64,000 nt of DNA from Anodontia alba (GCA_964016985.1 OZ024824.1:121106951-121170950), one strand, 5' to 3'. Shown: positions 40,001 through 55,178, counted from the first letter of the stretch. Notes: generated by a model from the sequence alone, not told the origin. A program made the numbers and translations.

Positions 40001-43000
40001 AGAAAGGCAGTTGTCCTGGTGAAAGAAGGGAAACAAGTACTGGTTAACTGCTTAGAGGATAGTGTTGACTGGGCCATTAAACTCCAAACCAACTAAATTA
40101 TCCATGCCTAGAATAGCCTTGGTCCAGAGGAGGGGTAGTTGATGATAGATAATTCTGAGATAATTTTCTTCATTCTCCATAAAATCATATGTTGTGGGTT
40201 ATCATTAGAGAAATAAGAAACAGTTCCCAGAATTATCACCAAATGCTCTTCATTGACTACTATGCTGCTTGGTAAAATAATTTGAATGAGATACTAACAT
40301 ATGTATATCTGCATTGAAATAAGGAAAAAACTACTGTAACATGAGAAAATATACTGTATACTCATTCACCACTCTGATCAGCATGCACATTAAAACAGTC
40401 TGATCAGAGTCTTTCCAAGGTTTGTTCAGATGGACAGTTGTTAGCATGGATTAGCAGGCTAAACTGAGTCTTTGTTGGGCACATGTCCAAAAGTGCAATT
40501 TTTTTTACGCGCTTATTTATATATATTTACATGTATTTCCCAAATAAGTGCACTAATTAGCAGAAGACTTGAATAACCATATCTAAATGTTGTTGTTATT
40601 TTTATCCCATCTTAGAGATCTGGGCCCATTTGTTCAAAGCGTCGTTAGCTTAATGAGCTCATTAGTGGTCAAAATGTTAACTGTTCTAGTAAGTACAATA
40701 TCTAAAACACAGGTATTTTTGCTGAAAAAATGTGAGTAGCTTTTGCAAATGCAAAAGCTACTCACATTTTTTCAGCAAAAATATTGGCGTATATGCCATA
40801 TTTAATGATCAAAGTTTTAACAATACGTTAACTAACGACATCGTTAGTTTCGAACAATTGGGTCTTGTAATAAGAAGAAAGAAAAAGATTAAACCGCAGA
40901 CAATTAATCCCCAGTCAAAGTAGTTTGGAGTGGTATTTATGCCTGATGTACATAGCTCTAAATAAGACTTCTGGGAAAAGATTTTTTTTCTTCTTTCAGT
41001 AGTAAATAAATAAATAAATAATGAGTGTCCGCAACATGTTTTCATGGAGAAATAAGAAATCCAGTTTTCTGTATACCCAACTTGTTTAGAGTCATACTGA
41101 TCAGGTCATATTGATGCACAAAATGTTCTGCATCTGCACCTCTCATATGTGTTTGAAGACTGATTTTAGTTACTGGCATGATGCATGTGCTACAGTGAAG
41201 GCCTCAATCAGACTTTGCAGATGTCCAGGTTGGTCTGGATTATCACTGTTTGGATACACTATTTCATAGGTTTTCTTCTGCCACAATTTAATTTAATATC
41301 AGAACTTACCATAATTGTCCTAAATATATGAGCATTGTAATGCATTTACATACCATATTTACCCTTAATATTGGGACACCTTTACTTCTTAGCATTCTTG
41401 TATTAAAATTTGAAAAAGTCCATTCTACTACCTGCTTTTTATACCCTATGCAAACTGTGTTTGTGTGTGCGTGTGGTGATGGGAGAGGGGTATACTGTTT
41501 TCATGTCCATCTATATGTCCATCTGTACGTGGATCTAATTTGCAATTTCTCATTGTCTCTAAAAACTCCTAAGTGGCAAAGAATTAGAGACTTATCAGAT
41601 GCATCATTCTGTGTTTGTTTGTTTGTGTTGCAGTTTTACGGCCCAGTCAACCCAATGGAGTCATGTCGAGCGTGGTCAGTTTACCTAACCACACATTTAC
41701 TGGGCAGACTTAGTCCTCTAAGTGGTTAACCAGTATTGTGCACAGTCTTTCGCCAGAAACTGACAACTGCCCTTCGTGAATCAGCGGAAGGGAGAGAATG
41801 ACCACAGAAAATATTTCATGATCAATCTCCACGAAAGAATGTTGCCGACCTTGGCGGGGGTTGAACCCGCGACCTTCTGGTCTCCAGTTGGACGCGCATC
41901 CAACTGAGCCACGCATCATTCTGTGGCATCTGATCTGTGTCTACACTGTTTGCTCAGGACTCTGTGTTCCAGTACTTAGAGTAAATGGCACTTTTCCTAA
42001 TATTTGTACAAGTCTTTTTAACTGTCTGTTGATACATGTAAAATGGCAGCTGAATGACAGACAGTGGCAATCCTGATCAATCTGGGCCCAGTAGTTCAAA
42101 CTTATGATGTCATTAGTTAACATATCGTTAAAACTTTCATTATCAAATATTGCATATATGCTAATATTTTTGCTGAAAAAAAATGTGAATAGCTTTTGCA
42201 TTTGCAAAAGCTACTCACATTTTTTTTCAGCAAAAATAACTGTGAACTAGATATTGTACTACATAGAACAGTTAACATTTTGACCACTTATGAGGTTGTT
42301 AAGCTAACAATGCTCTGAACAACTGGATCCTGGAGTTTTACTTTGATCTATATGTTTGTTCAAGCATGCCTGTCGAATATTTAATGCATAGCATGTAGAG
42401 TAGATTTTGAAATATTTTTTCTTAGTAAATAGGTTTTGACATTTTATGCAAATTGTCCCCATAAGACATTTTGCATGAAATGTCAAATCCTTTTTTCTTG
42501 GAAAAATAAGAAAAAATATCATCAGTTTGTTGTCTGGTGAATTTGCCCATATAATGGTAAAGGTTATTAAAGTAATAATATTATGTAAAGTGGTATTCTA
42601 TGTACATAGTATTTTACTACTTTCTACAGGGCCACTGGAAAGCTGGGTCAGTGATGAATAACAGGAAGTTGCTATATGACCACTGGGCCTACTGGAAGAA
42701 ATTCTTTAAGATACAGCCCCTTGAACATATCAGGTTTGTATCAGTAATAGAAAAACACATTGTCTGGCCAAATAAAAGAAATATTTGTGTTTAGTGTTAC
42801 ATGTTAGAAAAAATATAGATAGGGACAACAGGGATTATAATTATTTTTTTTTTTTGCATTTTTTATAGAGTTACACCATAATTACCAAGTTTATTTGGAC
42901 TCCACACCATGGTTTACATTTTTACCATTAGTCATACATGCCATAGGCTGTGGACTAAAATCTGTGAGAAGGCAAAATGTTAAGGGAGACGACAAAATTC

Positions 43001-46000
43001 TGTCAGATTTTCTTAAACATCACTTTGGAGCTCCCTAAATGTAGTCTAAAATTTGTTGTTGTTTTTTTTATGTGATAAGCTTATGAAAACCACAACAGTG
43101 TGTGACTTATGTTTATTTCTTCATAAAATCAGTTGTATAATGGTCTGAAAATTCTGAGATTTGAAATTTTTATGGGAATTGCCTTCCAGATGGACCAAAT
43201 TCTGTGAGATTTTATCTCACTTTTATCTCACATTGTGAGGTATGGTATGTATGATTAGTCCATTTGATGGCTATTAAAACTGGCATTTTGTTTAATTGTT
43301 GCTGAATTATTTTATGTATAACTTCCAAATTGCCTCTGATATTTTTTCCTTTACATAACTGGATCCAGGAGTCTCTGTATTTCATCTTGTCTCAATCATG
43401 CTTTTATCTATTAACCCATTTCAGCCGGGGAAACCACCAAAAAGGGAAAATTGACAAACAGTGCAGACTCAGATCAGATGCTGCAAAATCAGGGTCTGCA
43501 CTGTTTGCATTAAATATAGAAATTTCTATAAAACATAGTAATAATAAAAACTAACATGACACCCTGCTATTGGCAATAGACTGGCCCAAAGAGTTGGGAT
43601 ATAAGAGTCCACTTGATGTAAATGCATTAAATGCAGTGTGAAAAATTAAAGACTATAAAGTGTGGAATATTTACAGTAAATATTAAAGCCAAATATCCCT
43701 TCTACATCTCATTGATATCAATCAGTAGAACAGTTAACTTTAGTAGTGTAATTTCTTTCCACAGAAACTACTATGGGTCCAAGATTGCCATGTATTTTGC
43801 CTGGCTAGGGTTCTACACACAGATGTTAGTGGTCCCTTCAATACTGGGTCTTTTTATCTTCATATATGGAGTTGCTTACATGTCGGACAGCTATCCAAGG
43901 TAAGTGTATTTGGGTCTGTAATAATGTGATAACAAATTGCACTTAAAAATAAATAACCATATCACAGGTCCAGCCAAGGATCAGGGCCCAGTTGTTCAAC
44001 ACTAATGATGTCATTAGTTAATGTATCATTAAAACTTTGATCATTAAATATGGCATATGTGCTAATATTTTTGCTGAAAAAATGTGAGTAGCTTTTGCAT
44101 TTGCCAAAGGTACTCACATTTTTTCAGCAAAAATACCTGTGAATTAGATATTGTACTTACTAGAACAGTTAATATTTTGACCACTAATGAGCTCATTAAG
44201 CTAACAATACTTTGAACAACTGGGCCCAGATTTGTTTTTTGTGCCAGATCTGTCTTGTGGGTACTAATTGGAATTATCTTATTGAGGCAGTTCAAATGAG
44301 TACCCACAAGAATGGCTGTGCAGGGTGGCCACGCACTCTGGAAAACAGGGAAAATGGTGAAAAAAAATTCCCTGCAGGGAAAAATCAGGGAATTTGAAAT
44401 TTTGCTGAAAATTAGGGAAAAATCAGGGAATTTCAAAAAATCTTATCTTTGTAAGGTCAAAATATTCAAATTTTATAGCTGTTCAGATGTGGCTACTGGT
44501 GGTTTCTTTCTGCCAAATGCTTAAAATACCTTCATGGCTGTATCATTAAAAAGCTAATATACAGCAAAATTTGCTTTAAACTGACATATGAGTATGTGTA
44601 TTGCTAATTACTGTTGCATAATCAATTGATATCAAGACTTGTTCCCAATTTGAAAATTCTAGTCTTCATACCCACCCCTTGAACACATGAAAAAAAAAAT
44701 CCCAACCTGTCTATCCATTCCTTGAACACCTGAATAGGTAATTGCAAACAAGCAATTTTTAAGAATGGCCTTAGACAGTCTACCATGTAACCAAAAAAAA
44801 AAAAAAAAAAAAAAGAACAAAAAACCCCTACTGTTTTAATAAATTGGAGGCGAAGGTGGGGCTACAAGGGGAGGTTGGAGGCCATATATTTTACCAGTTT
44901 TGATTTTGACTACCATGAAAGTAAATTAGCACATGTACATCATATTTTAGATAAATTTTCATTTAATTCAGAATATTTGTGACAGCATTGTGTATAAACA
45001 TGTCACTTGACAGCATTTGAATCAGTATATGACTTCTAAAAGTAGGGGCCATTGCGATAATATTAAGGTTTTTAATCAGGGAAAATCAAATCAAATCAGG
45101 GAAATATCAGGGAAAAATCAGGGAATTTGATTGCTAAAAATGTGTGGCCACCCTGCTGTGGTGCAAAAATAACAAAATGCCCTAAATTGTCACCTTATTG
45201 CATTATCTGCTATGTTCAGTAATAAAGTTCCACTATTAACCCATTGTAGACTGAATGGATTCTCCAAAACTCTATATTGGAAGAGTCCAATTTCAAATTT
45301 AAGTATGTCAGGCTATGGGATTTACATACTCCTAGAGATAAAATGGCTAAACTATTTGCTAACAGTGGAGACCCTGATCAGACGCCGTATTCTGCAGCAG
45401 CTGATCTGGGTCTGCAGTTTGCCAATTACCCTTTTAGGGGTCTCCAGACTACAATGGGTTAAGACCACTCGAAATTATCACCACTCTACTATTAAGAGCA
45501 GATTTTGCCAGACCCAAATGGTTTCTTTTATATTATTCTATATTCAGTATTAAGACTGCTTCACTAATAAGACCACTTTCAGACAGTCCTAAAAGTGGTG
45601 TTAATAGAGGAATTTTACCTGTATTATGTACATATGTGTATGTGAAAAACAAAGATCCAGGCTTGCTGTGCCCTTATGCAGGATAGTCAGTATCTTTACT
45701 GTTTGCTGTATGTATTGGAAAGCTTGTTAAATTATATTAACCCTAGTCCTACTGAGCCTGGCTATACCCTGCCTTTGCAAACAGTGCAGATCCAGATCAG
45801 TTGGCTTCTTCAGAAGCCAACTGATCTGGATCTGCATTGTTTGCCATTAAGAAGGTGAATTTATAGCAACAATTAGGATCAAGCAATCTGATTGGCTGAA
45901 AATTTGAACTGGGTGTGACATCTTTATTCAGCATGACAAGGGTTAATTATGTTAGACATGTCATGGTCAAATAATTTATCTACAAATGCTGGGAAAGGGC

Positions 46001-49000
46001 TTTGTTTGACATTAGGAAAGGATCTGATAATTATACCCCTGGCATACGAAGTATGCAATGTGGGTATATAGTTTTTGCCTTTTCTGTGTGTCTGTCAGTC
46101 TGTTAACATTTATTTTGTGTCAAAGATATCTCAGGAACTACTTTACCTAGAAACTTGAAATTTTGTACGCACGACAAGTATGACTAGTTGTATTGTGGGA
46201 AAGAAAATAAGGGCCATGGGGCCAGGTCAGAGTTATTTCCCTTTGTTGTTCTGGCTATACTGATGGCCATGGCATTTATTTGTGTCAAAGATATCTCAGG
46301 AACTACTTAACCTAGAAACTTGAAATTTTGTACACATGACAAGCATGACTAGTTGTATTGTGGGAAAGAAAATAAAGGCCATGGGGCCAGGTCCCTTAGA
46401 GTTATTTTCCTTTGTTGTTCTGGCTATACTGATGGCCATGGCCGGGGATATTAGTGAGCATATGCTCAATTCATGGTCTAGTTTTTTATTGTTTCTGCAT
46501 TCCTGTTGAGAACGTGTCTGACTACAGATCCAGGGGTTGCAAGTTCGAACCCCAGGTTGAAGATATAACTTCAGGGAGATTGATCATATAATAATTTCTT
46601 TGGTCATTCTCCACTGTCCACTGACTGATTCAAGATAGACACTTGTCAGTTACTGGAGAAAGGATGTGCACAAAGTACTGGTTAACCGCATAGAGGACTA
46701 AGCCTGCCCAGGAAAAGTGCGAGTAGGTTAACTGACCAGCTCAACATGACCTTACAGTGTTGACAAGGCTGTAAAACTCCAGCTCAAAGAAACAGACCCT
46801 GATCAGATACATTTTTCTTCACTTATTACATAAACATCATAATTAAAGAATGAAAGCTAAGCTTTAAACAATGAAACCTAAGCGGCTGTTAGGCTAATTT
46901 TGGCCAAAGCTGATCACATATGTCCCCAAAATCCTTTTTTTTGTTTTGGCCCAAACCAGTGGTAAACCTGTGTTGTGCTTGTATTTGTTGCAGCAAGGAG
47001 ATTTGTGATCCGTCACTGAACATCACCATGTGTCCAATGTGTGACTATAATTGTCCTTACTGGTATCTACACGACACATGTAATGACTCCAAGTATAGTC
47101 GAATGTTTGACAATACGGGCACTCTTATTTTTGCTATCTTCATGTCTTTGTGGGGTAAGTACAGTTGGTATTGAAAGATAATACTGTATCTTTTTTTTAA
47201 CCCTTGTCCTGCTGAATAAATTAAGATGCCAAACTCTTTTCAAATTTTCAGCCAGTCAGATTACTTGATCCAGATTGCTGATATAATAAATTCACATACT
47301 GGATGGCAAAGAGTGCAGATCCAGATCAGTTGGCTTCTTAGAAGCCAACTGATCTGGATCTACACTGTTTGCAAAGGCAGGGTATATCTGGGTTCAGCAG
47401 GACAAGGTTTCATTTCTCCTTGAACCAAATAGTATATAGGTAGGATAAACTTTGCCTGGGATAATAACAGCTGCAACAACAAAAATGTCAGGGAATTTTA
47501 CAATTCAGCTATTCAGATTAATAAAAAAAATAGCTTCAGAATCAATGGGGCAAAATCCTCAGACTCAATATATGTCTTATCTGCGTTTTAGTGTAACAAA
47601 ATGAATGTTATTCTTTAAAATATCGTAAAAAATGTCAATATGTATGGTCTGCGCCATATGTGAAACGTGGCTTCAGTCATATGTGGCCAACAAAGGCTCA
47701 GATCAGCCTAAGCAACTGCGCAGTCCAATCAGGGTCTTCATTGTTTGCAAGCAGAATTGTTTGCTGCTATAGAATGTTTTGATGGAAAGCAAATACCCAG
47801 GTGAGACTAGACGCTTGTTGAAAAATGTAAATTCACACATTTTGCGAATGTTTGAAGGCGCTTTTTCACTTGATGTGGCCCATATACTACTGACAGAAAA
47901 GCAAAAGGAACAGACAGCCCAATTATGACAAAGAATGTGTGGGAAAATTAACCATTTGTCAGGGAAAAGTCAGGGGAGCTCAAATTCACAGTTCTGTGGG
48001 AAACCTGAGTAGCATGCACTGAAACTCCGCATTCATTCGCTGCCAATTGGAACCCATTTACATCAAGTGGCCTCTTCTGCCACAACTCTTTGGACCGGTC
48101 TGGATGTCCTATTAGCTTTTTTTATTGTTACTATGTATGTTTTATAGAAGTTCCTGTATTAAATGCTAACAGTGTAGACCCTGATCAGATGCCTCATTCT
48201 GCAGCATCTGTCCTGGGTCTGCTCTGTTTGCTAGTTAGGCTTTGGGGTTTTTTGTTATTGTTTTTTTTCAGACTGAAATGGGTTAAAATGCAATATTCCA
48301 AAAAACTACATTACAACTTCTTTATAACATTATTGCTGGGATCCAAACCATTCTATCTAAACAAATGTGTTGTTTCGAAAATGTACAGGTTATATAGAAA
48401 ATTAACAATACATGGTAATTTTTCTGTATAATGTGTGCATTTTCAATTGGATACAACATTTCTTTGGTCTCTCTTTAACCCTTTCAGCCATGTAAACCAA
48501 AACAGATACCTTTGCAAACAGTGTAGCTCCAGTTGAGACGGCTCATCAGGATCTACACTGTTTGCTATTCTGTTTTGATTTTTGACTTACATCCCTATTT
48601 GCAACAATGGACATGTCCAAATCACAAGTGGAAGAGTCCACATCAGAAACTCATGGGTGAAAGGGTTAACACTGTGATAGCCAAAAACCATGCTATTCTC
48701 TCAGGTCTGCTGATTCAAGAAGGGCAGTTGTCAGTTTCTGGCAAAAGAATGTGCACCAATACTGGTTAACTGCTGAGAGGACTGAGCCTGCCCAGGAAGA
48801 GTGTGGTTTGGTCAACAGACAGGCTTGACATGACCCTAATGGGTTGACTGGGCCGTAAAACCTCAATCAGATAATGCTGTTGTTACCTGTGTAACTGTAA
48901 TACAAAGCTCTAGATAAGAGGGGGTATACATAATATTTTTCTTATTTCTCCACAAAAACATATGTTGTGGGTACTCATGAGAAGCACCTCGATGAGGTGT

Positions 49001-52000
49001 TTCTAATGAGTACCTCAGTATATGTATTCATGGAGAAATAAGAAAGCTGCCATTAAGTTTGGTTGAAAAAAAGTGTCTTCTCTGGAGCTATGGTAATAGA
49101 ATACCTGTTCTTGGGTTTAGGTACCTTGTTCCTGGAGTTCTGGAAGAGGAAAGAATCAATATTACAACACAAGTGGGATCTTGTTGACTTTGTCAAAGAA
49201 GAGGTATGATAATTTTAACCCTGGTCCTGCTGGTCCCGGATATGCCCTGCCTTTGCTAACATGTAGATCCAGATCAGTTGGCTTCTGAAGAAGCCAACTG
49301 ATCTGGATCTGCACTGTTTGTCATGCGATATGTGAATATGTATCAATAGCCTAGATCAAGTAATCTGATTGGCTGACAATTAGAAGTGGGCATGGCATAT
49401 TGATTTATTCTGCATGACAAGGGTTAAATGGACTAGAACCGGCCATTTGTTTTTTCAAAAGTGACAATTTTTATGACTTTTTAGTTGCTGTCCTGCACAC
49501 CAACCCCCTTCTGAAAGGGATCTGCTATAACAGGAAAGAATTTGTTCCCCTTTGGAGCAAATCTTTTATTTATAAAGTAGACCCCTTTTCAGAGGGTGGA
49601 AAAACCATTTTGCTAGAGTTGCCTTCCTTGAAAGTGTATCATTTCTCCTTAAATTCTGCATGACAGCCCATTTGAGCCACTGCCCCTGAGAAAATATGCC
49701 TTTGGACATGTATGCCCAGAGAACACTAAAAAAGCCTACTTATTATAGGATGTGCTGTGGGGTGCATATTTATAAGGTACATTGTGGTTTTACCCTTTGC
49801 TCTAGTCAAAAATTCAGGGGATAGAGAAGTGATGTTTTCCCCAGAACACGTCTTAACCCTTAAAACACCAAGAAAACCTGCATCTGAAAATGTTGTCTGT
49901 TTATGTCATCTGCTGAATATTCTTGCAAACTTTTCAAACCTATTTTTGCATACAAGCAAACAGTGTGGACCCAGATCAGACTGCTCCTAGAGGAGCAGTC
50001 TGATCTGGGTCCACACTGTTTGCAAAAATGACTTTTAAAATCACAAGCAGATGACAAAGCAGACGACAATTGATGTGATTGGCAGTTTATGGGTTAATTT
50101 GAACATGCACATGTGAACTGGTACAACTTGGCACACATCATTTACAGCTTCTGTGTCTTTGCATTTTGATCAAAGACAAGATACTTTCAGTATTGGCTCT
50201 GCAAGAGATAGAAAACATAAATGTGAGCAGCAAAGACCCTGACCAGACTGTTAATATGCAGTCTGGTCTGGATCATTACTGCTCACCAAAGCTTTCTATG
50301 TTGTTTTTTCCACATGCATGTGTTCATTTATTCTCCCTCACCAAAAGTATTACATTTATGTTAAGCATTGGGACAAATAGGGCTGAACGAATGGTGTAGA
50401 TCTAGACCAGATGTCACAGAAATATTTGAGCCACAACGTCAGAAACCATACCATTGGACATGTGTGCCCAGTGTTGATCAGATCAGCCTGTGTGTTTGCA
50501 CCATCTGATCAGAATCTTCACTGGGCTCATTTTGGATTGCCTAGGATGCAAAGATTCTCCATGAAGCTGCTTCAAGAAGGATAGTTGTCAGTTTCTGGCA
50601 AAAGAATGTGCACAAAGTAAGGCTGTACATTTCATGTGAATGGTCTGCTGAGCAGACCATTCACATGAAATGAACAGCCTTATCTTTTCAGAAAAATGAC
50701 CGAAATGTTTCAGACTTTCATTTTGTGCTAGTGTGAATACCGTATTTACCATATGTATTCGGACAGACAGGCCTGAGCAAACAGTATAGACCCAGATGAG
50801 ATGCTGCAGTATGCGGCGTCTCTTCTGGGTGTACACTGTTTGCCACTCATCCAGCAATTTTTAGACACAACATCGGGTAGTGAATTATACTGGTTCAAAT
50901 TTTAGAATATATATGGTAAGGGATTGAGGCGTCCGAATACTTAGGGTAAATACGGTAGTATTTAAACTTTGTATAAACTGCTGTTTTAATTTTCAGGAAC
51001 CACCAAGACCAGAGTATCTAGCAAAGCTGGCCAACTATCCAAGAATGAAGCTGAATCCTATCACTGGAATGAAAGAACCACATCTACCATTCTGGAGGAG
51101 ACGATTTCCAATATTTCTTATGTCCTACGGCATTATGCTATTCACTGTAAGTCTGAAAATACAGCTGTTTACTCCTTCCAACCCTAAACACCCCATCTCA
51201 CTGAAACAATATCTCTTATCTCTCTTTGTGTTTGTATAGAAATGTGTATGTGTTTTTGGGTGCATGCGTCTGTATATTTTAAAAAGATTTGCTTGCACAG
51301 AGAGAGAGACTAGCATTTTCTTGTAGTATATTTGGCTGTTCTATTTTAATCTTTCATTGTCTTGTTCTCTGTAATTCTCAACTCCTGAATTTTTTTGCCA
51401 CTAATAGGGTAAAAAAACAAAACAAGAAAGAAGACAACAAGAACTAAGTGGACTGTGCAGCTTCTGGGGCTTTACTTTTCCTATAACCTCAAAGACTCAT
51501 TTTCTAATGGTACAGCACATTTGTTTTCCTCAGAAGTATATTCTTACTGAATGTAACATAGCAAATGTTTTGTTACTTCTTAGCTCCAGATAAGAGGAAG
51601 TGTCAAGTAAATATTTTTCTTATTTCTGCATGCAAGCATATGCTGTGGCAACTTCTATTCTGTGGTTACTCAAAAGAAACGTCGCAGTGAGTCACTTTAA
51701 GTGAATATCCACAACTTATGTGTTCATGCAGAAATAAGAAAAAAATATTTATACTTTTCAGTTGAAAAAAGTCTGGAGCTATGTTACTTGTTTGTTAATT
51801 CTGCATATGTTCAACCTATGCTTTTCTTAGCTTTGCCTGATTAGTAGTTGAATCACCATGAGATTTTTATGTTAACCAGTAACATATGTGACATGAGACA
51901 AGATATATATGCATAGGAGCCTCAGTTTAACGGTTTTAATTATAAAGCTATTTGGATAATCTGCTATTAAACCGTGGCTCCCAAATGCTTATTTCCCTAT

Positions 52001-55000
52001 CATCACGAAAACATGCCTATATTAATTTTGACCCCCTTATACCCCACTTTTATATAGTAAAACAGGGGTTTACAGGGGTATACATTATTTTTCTTATTTC
52101 TGCTCAAAAACATAGATTGTGGGTACTCGTTAGAACTGCCACGTTGAGGCGGTTCTAACGAGTACCCATACTCTATGTTTTGAGCAGAAAAATGAAAAAT
52201 ATCAGAATTTTTTATCTGAAAAATTTCAGTTTTTGGTGGTCAAATTTTCAGTATATTTGAATAGGCGTGTTTTCGTAATGGATTCTACACATTTACATGG
52301 CTCCAGATAATGGGTTATCAATATAAACATTCTTATTTCTCCATGAATACATGTTGGGAGTATTCATTAGAAGCGCCTTGGTGGAGTACTCACAATGTAT
52401 GGATTTATCGAGAAGTGCAAAAAATAACAACACATTTTTTTGTTAAAAAGTTAATTTTAGTTTCATTACAATGCTTTCACTGTCTACACTACACCATTCC
52501 ATGGACCCTAACAATATCATTCTAAAGGGACTTCCCGTTATATCTTAGTATCAAAACATTCCTTTAATATCTGGAATTCTAAATGTTCTACCTGTTTGTT
52601 TCAGATGTGTCTGGCTATAGCAGGTGTAATAGGAGTAATTGCTTACCGCGTGTCTACCTTGGCAGCTCTACAGCTACTAGAGAAAGAGGACATTGACAGT
52701 AATGCTACCATTTCAGAAACCAAACATGCTATTACCCAGAATGCTAGTCTTATCACAACAGTTACTGCTGCATGTATCAACGTGACAATTATCATTCTTC
52801 TCAATATGGTAAGATACTATGGTGGAGAGAAAGAAAAATGAGCCAGGGCATAGAAATTCCTACAGGATTGCATGTGCACCCAGTAAAGACTCAGATCAGT
52901 GTTTGCAGAGCACTCTGTGGGTAGCCAAGGAGCCAAAGTGTCTTCAGGCAGACAGCAAAGACTCTGAGCAGACTGTGTGGATGTGCTGGCTTTTCTGAGT
53001 CATCACTGGCTTCAGAGGTCATTTTGTAGTTGCTGTGCCTTGGTTCAAATAAGCTTGTAGACAAGGACAGCAGTTGTCATTCCAGCAGTATATTTTTTAT
53101 TAAATGTCTTAAAATTTCAAACAGCTCAATACTGTTTTTTTGCTTTAGTTTCATTTTTCACACAAATGTTTCACAAAATATGTGGTAGAATGGCAAACAG
53201 TGTAGACTGAGAACAGACTCTCCTTTGTGATCAGTTTGTTTAGGGTCTACACTGTTTGAATATGCTATTTTGTCGGTGTACACAATTTTAGGACTCTTAC
53301 CATAAGTCAAACTAAAAGAACGTGATGAATTGGCAAACAATGTACAACCTGAACAGACTTCTGATCTTGGTCTGCTCTGTTTGCATATGTATTTTGTCAG
53401 AAAATTTTGTGCATAAAATTTTAGGATATTTGCTGTAATTCAAGGAAATAATTGATGTGCACCACTTATGCCATATTGAACAGTGAAGGCTTACATGTAG
53501 CTGAGACTCTCCGTCCCTTCTAACGAGTACCCACAGTCTATGTTTTGAGCAGAAATATGAAAAATATCAGAATTTTTTATCTGAAAATTTTTATTTTTTT
53601 TGGTGGTGAAATTTTCAATTTATTTGAATAGGTGTGTTTTCGTAATGCATGCAGTGCGATCGGGGCTTTCTCTATTGCTGTAAAATAGTCTTTTATTTTG
53701 TAAGCAGACTGTAGGCACCGGTCAGATCCATGACTGCACAGGCTGATCTAGAGCTTTTTTGCCACATGATATATTGACCCAAGGACCATTTCCTCACATT
53801 GCCGTTAATTTGAAATGCTTCTGTTAGTTCAAAGAGTAGAAATATTTCTGAGAACAAATACCACATTATGGCATCTGAGTCTATACTGTTCACCCAGTAC
53901 TAAGGGGAAATGCAGTTTCAAAATATTCAAACATGTTAACTCCATACTGAACTTATCCTAAAATTTGAACAAATCCTTTGACTACTGGTAATATGTGTCT
54001 AAAACGTGCTGATAGAATGGCTTACAGTGAAGAGCCTGATCAGACTGGTTTGAAGGCAGCCTAGCTTTAGATAAGGTGTTTTATTCAACCAAAAAATATT
54101 AATATTATGTTTATTTTTCAACAAGAACATACATGTATGTATCTAATGAGTATCCTCAACATACTTTTTCACAGGGAAAAAATAAAAAAAATTACCTTCT
54201 TATTGAGAACTGCAAAGTAGTCTGTTCTGGGTGTGCACTAGTTGTCCAGGCATTTATGCCCCTATAATTAAGGTAAATATGGTATTGTTGTTTTTCAAGT
54301 CAGTAAAACCACAGTTGAACTTCAGTGGCTCGTACATCTTTGAGACCAGTAAATTTGTTCTAAACATGGGTACGGTAAATGCCCTAAAATTTAGTACACC
54401 AAAGTGTTTGACAAAATTGTATATGCAAACAGTGTTGACCCAGATCAGAATGCTCCTGAAGGAGCATTCTGATCAGGGTCTACACTGTTTGTCATTCCTG
54501 AAGGAGCAGTCTGATCAGGGTCTACACTGTTTGCCATTCCACTAACTTTTTTTAGAAACAACTGCACAAAAAGCAAAAATTAGGCCAAAAAAAAGATGGA
54601 ATAAAGTGTTGGAAATTTTAAGACATTTACCATAGTTCGAACCACTGAAGTTAAACATAGCACTAGGTCAATAGGTAAACAGGGATAATTTAGGGATGTC
54701 TTTTCGATCTTCTGTAAAACAATAGAACTTGTTACTCATTAGAATTGCCTTGATGTACACACAATATTTTTATGATACATCAGAAAGTTTCCCTTAGATA
54801 TCCCTTTTTGTTTTCATGAGCTATCGGAAGAATTTTGAATGAGCCAGTGTAAAGAGGCCATCAGTGTTCAAGTCAAGTTTCACTGTACAATGAAATATGT
54901 ATATTTCAGGTGTATTCCAGAGTGGTGATGTGGTTGACAGATTTTGAGTGTTTACGAACCCAGAGTGAATATGACAACAGTGTCAACATCAAATTGTTCT

Positions 55001-55178
55001 CCCTGCAGTTTGTCAACTATTACTCTTCTATCATCTATATTGCCTTCTTCAAAGGCCGATTGGTTGGCCGTCCTGGTGCTTATAACATGGCTTTTGGGGC
55101 CAGACAGGAAGAGGTAGGCATTGTATATCAAATAAATGAGCGTCTTGCAAAAATAAAATAAAATAAAAAAAAATAAAT

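Noticed and set aside
52596..52841. Open frame extending past exon 11 at both ends
   Set aside because: Splice sites at 52605 and 52808 and anoctamin similarity define the exon; the extra residues are intron.
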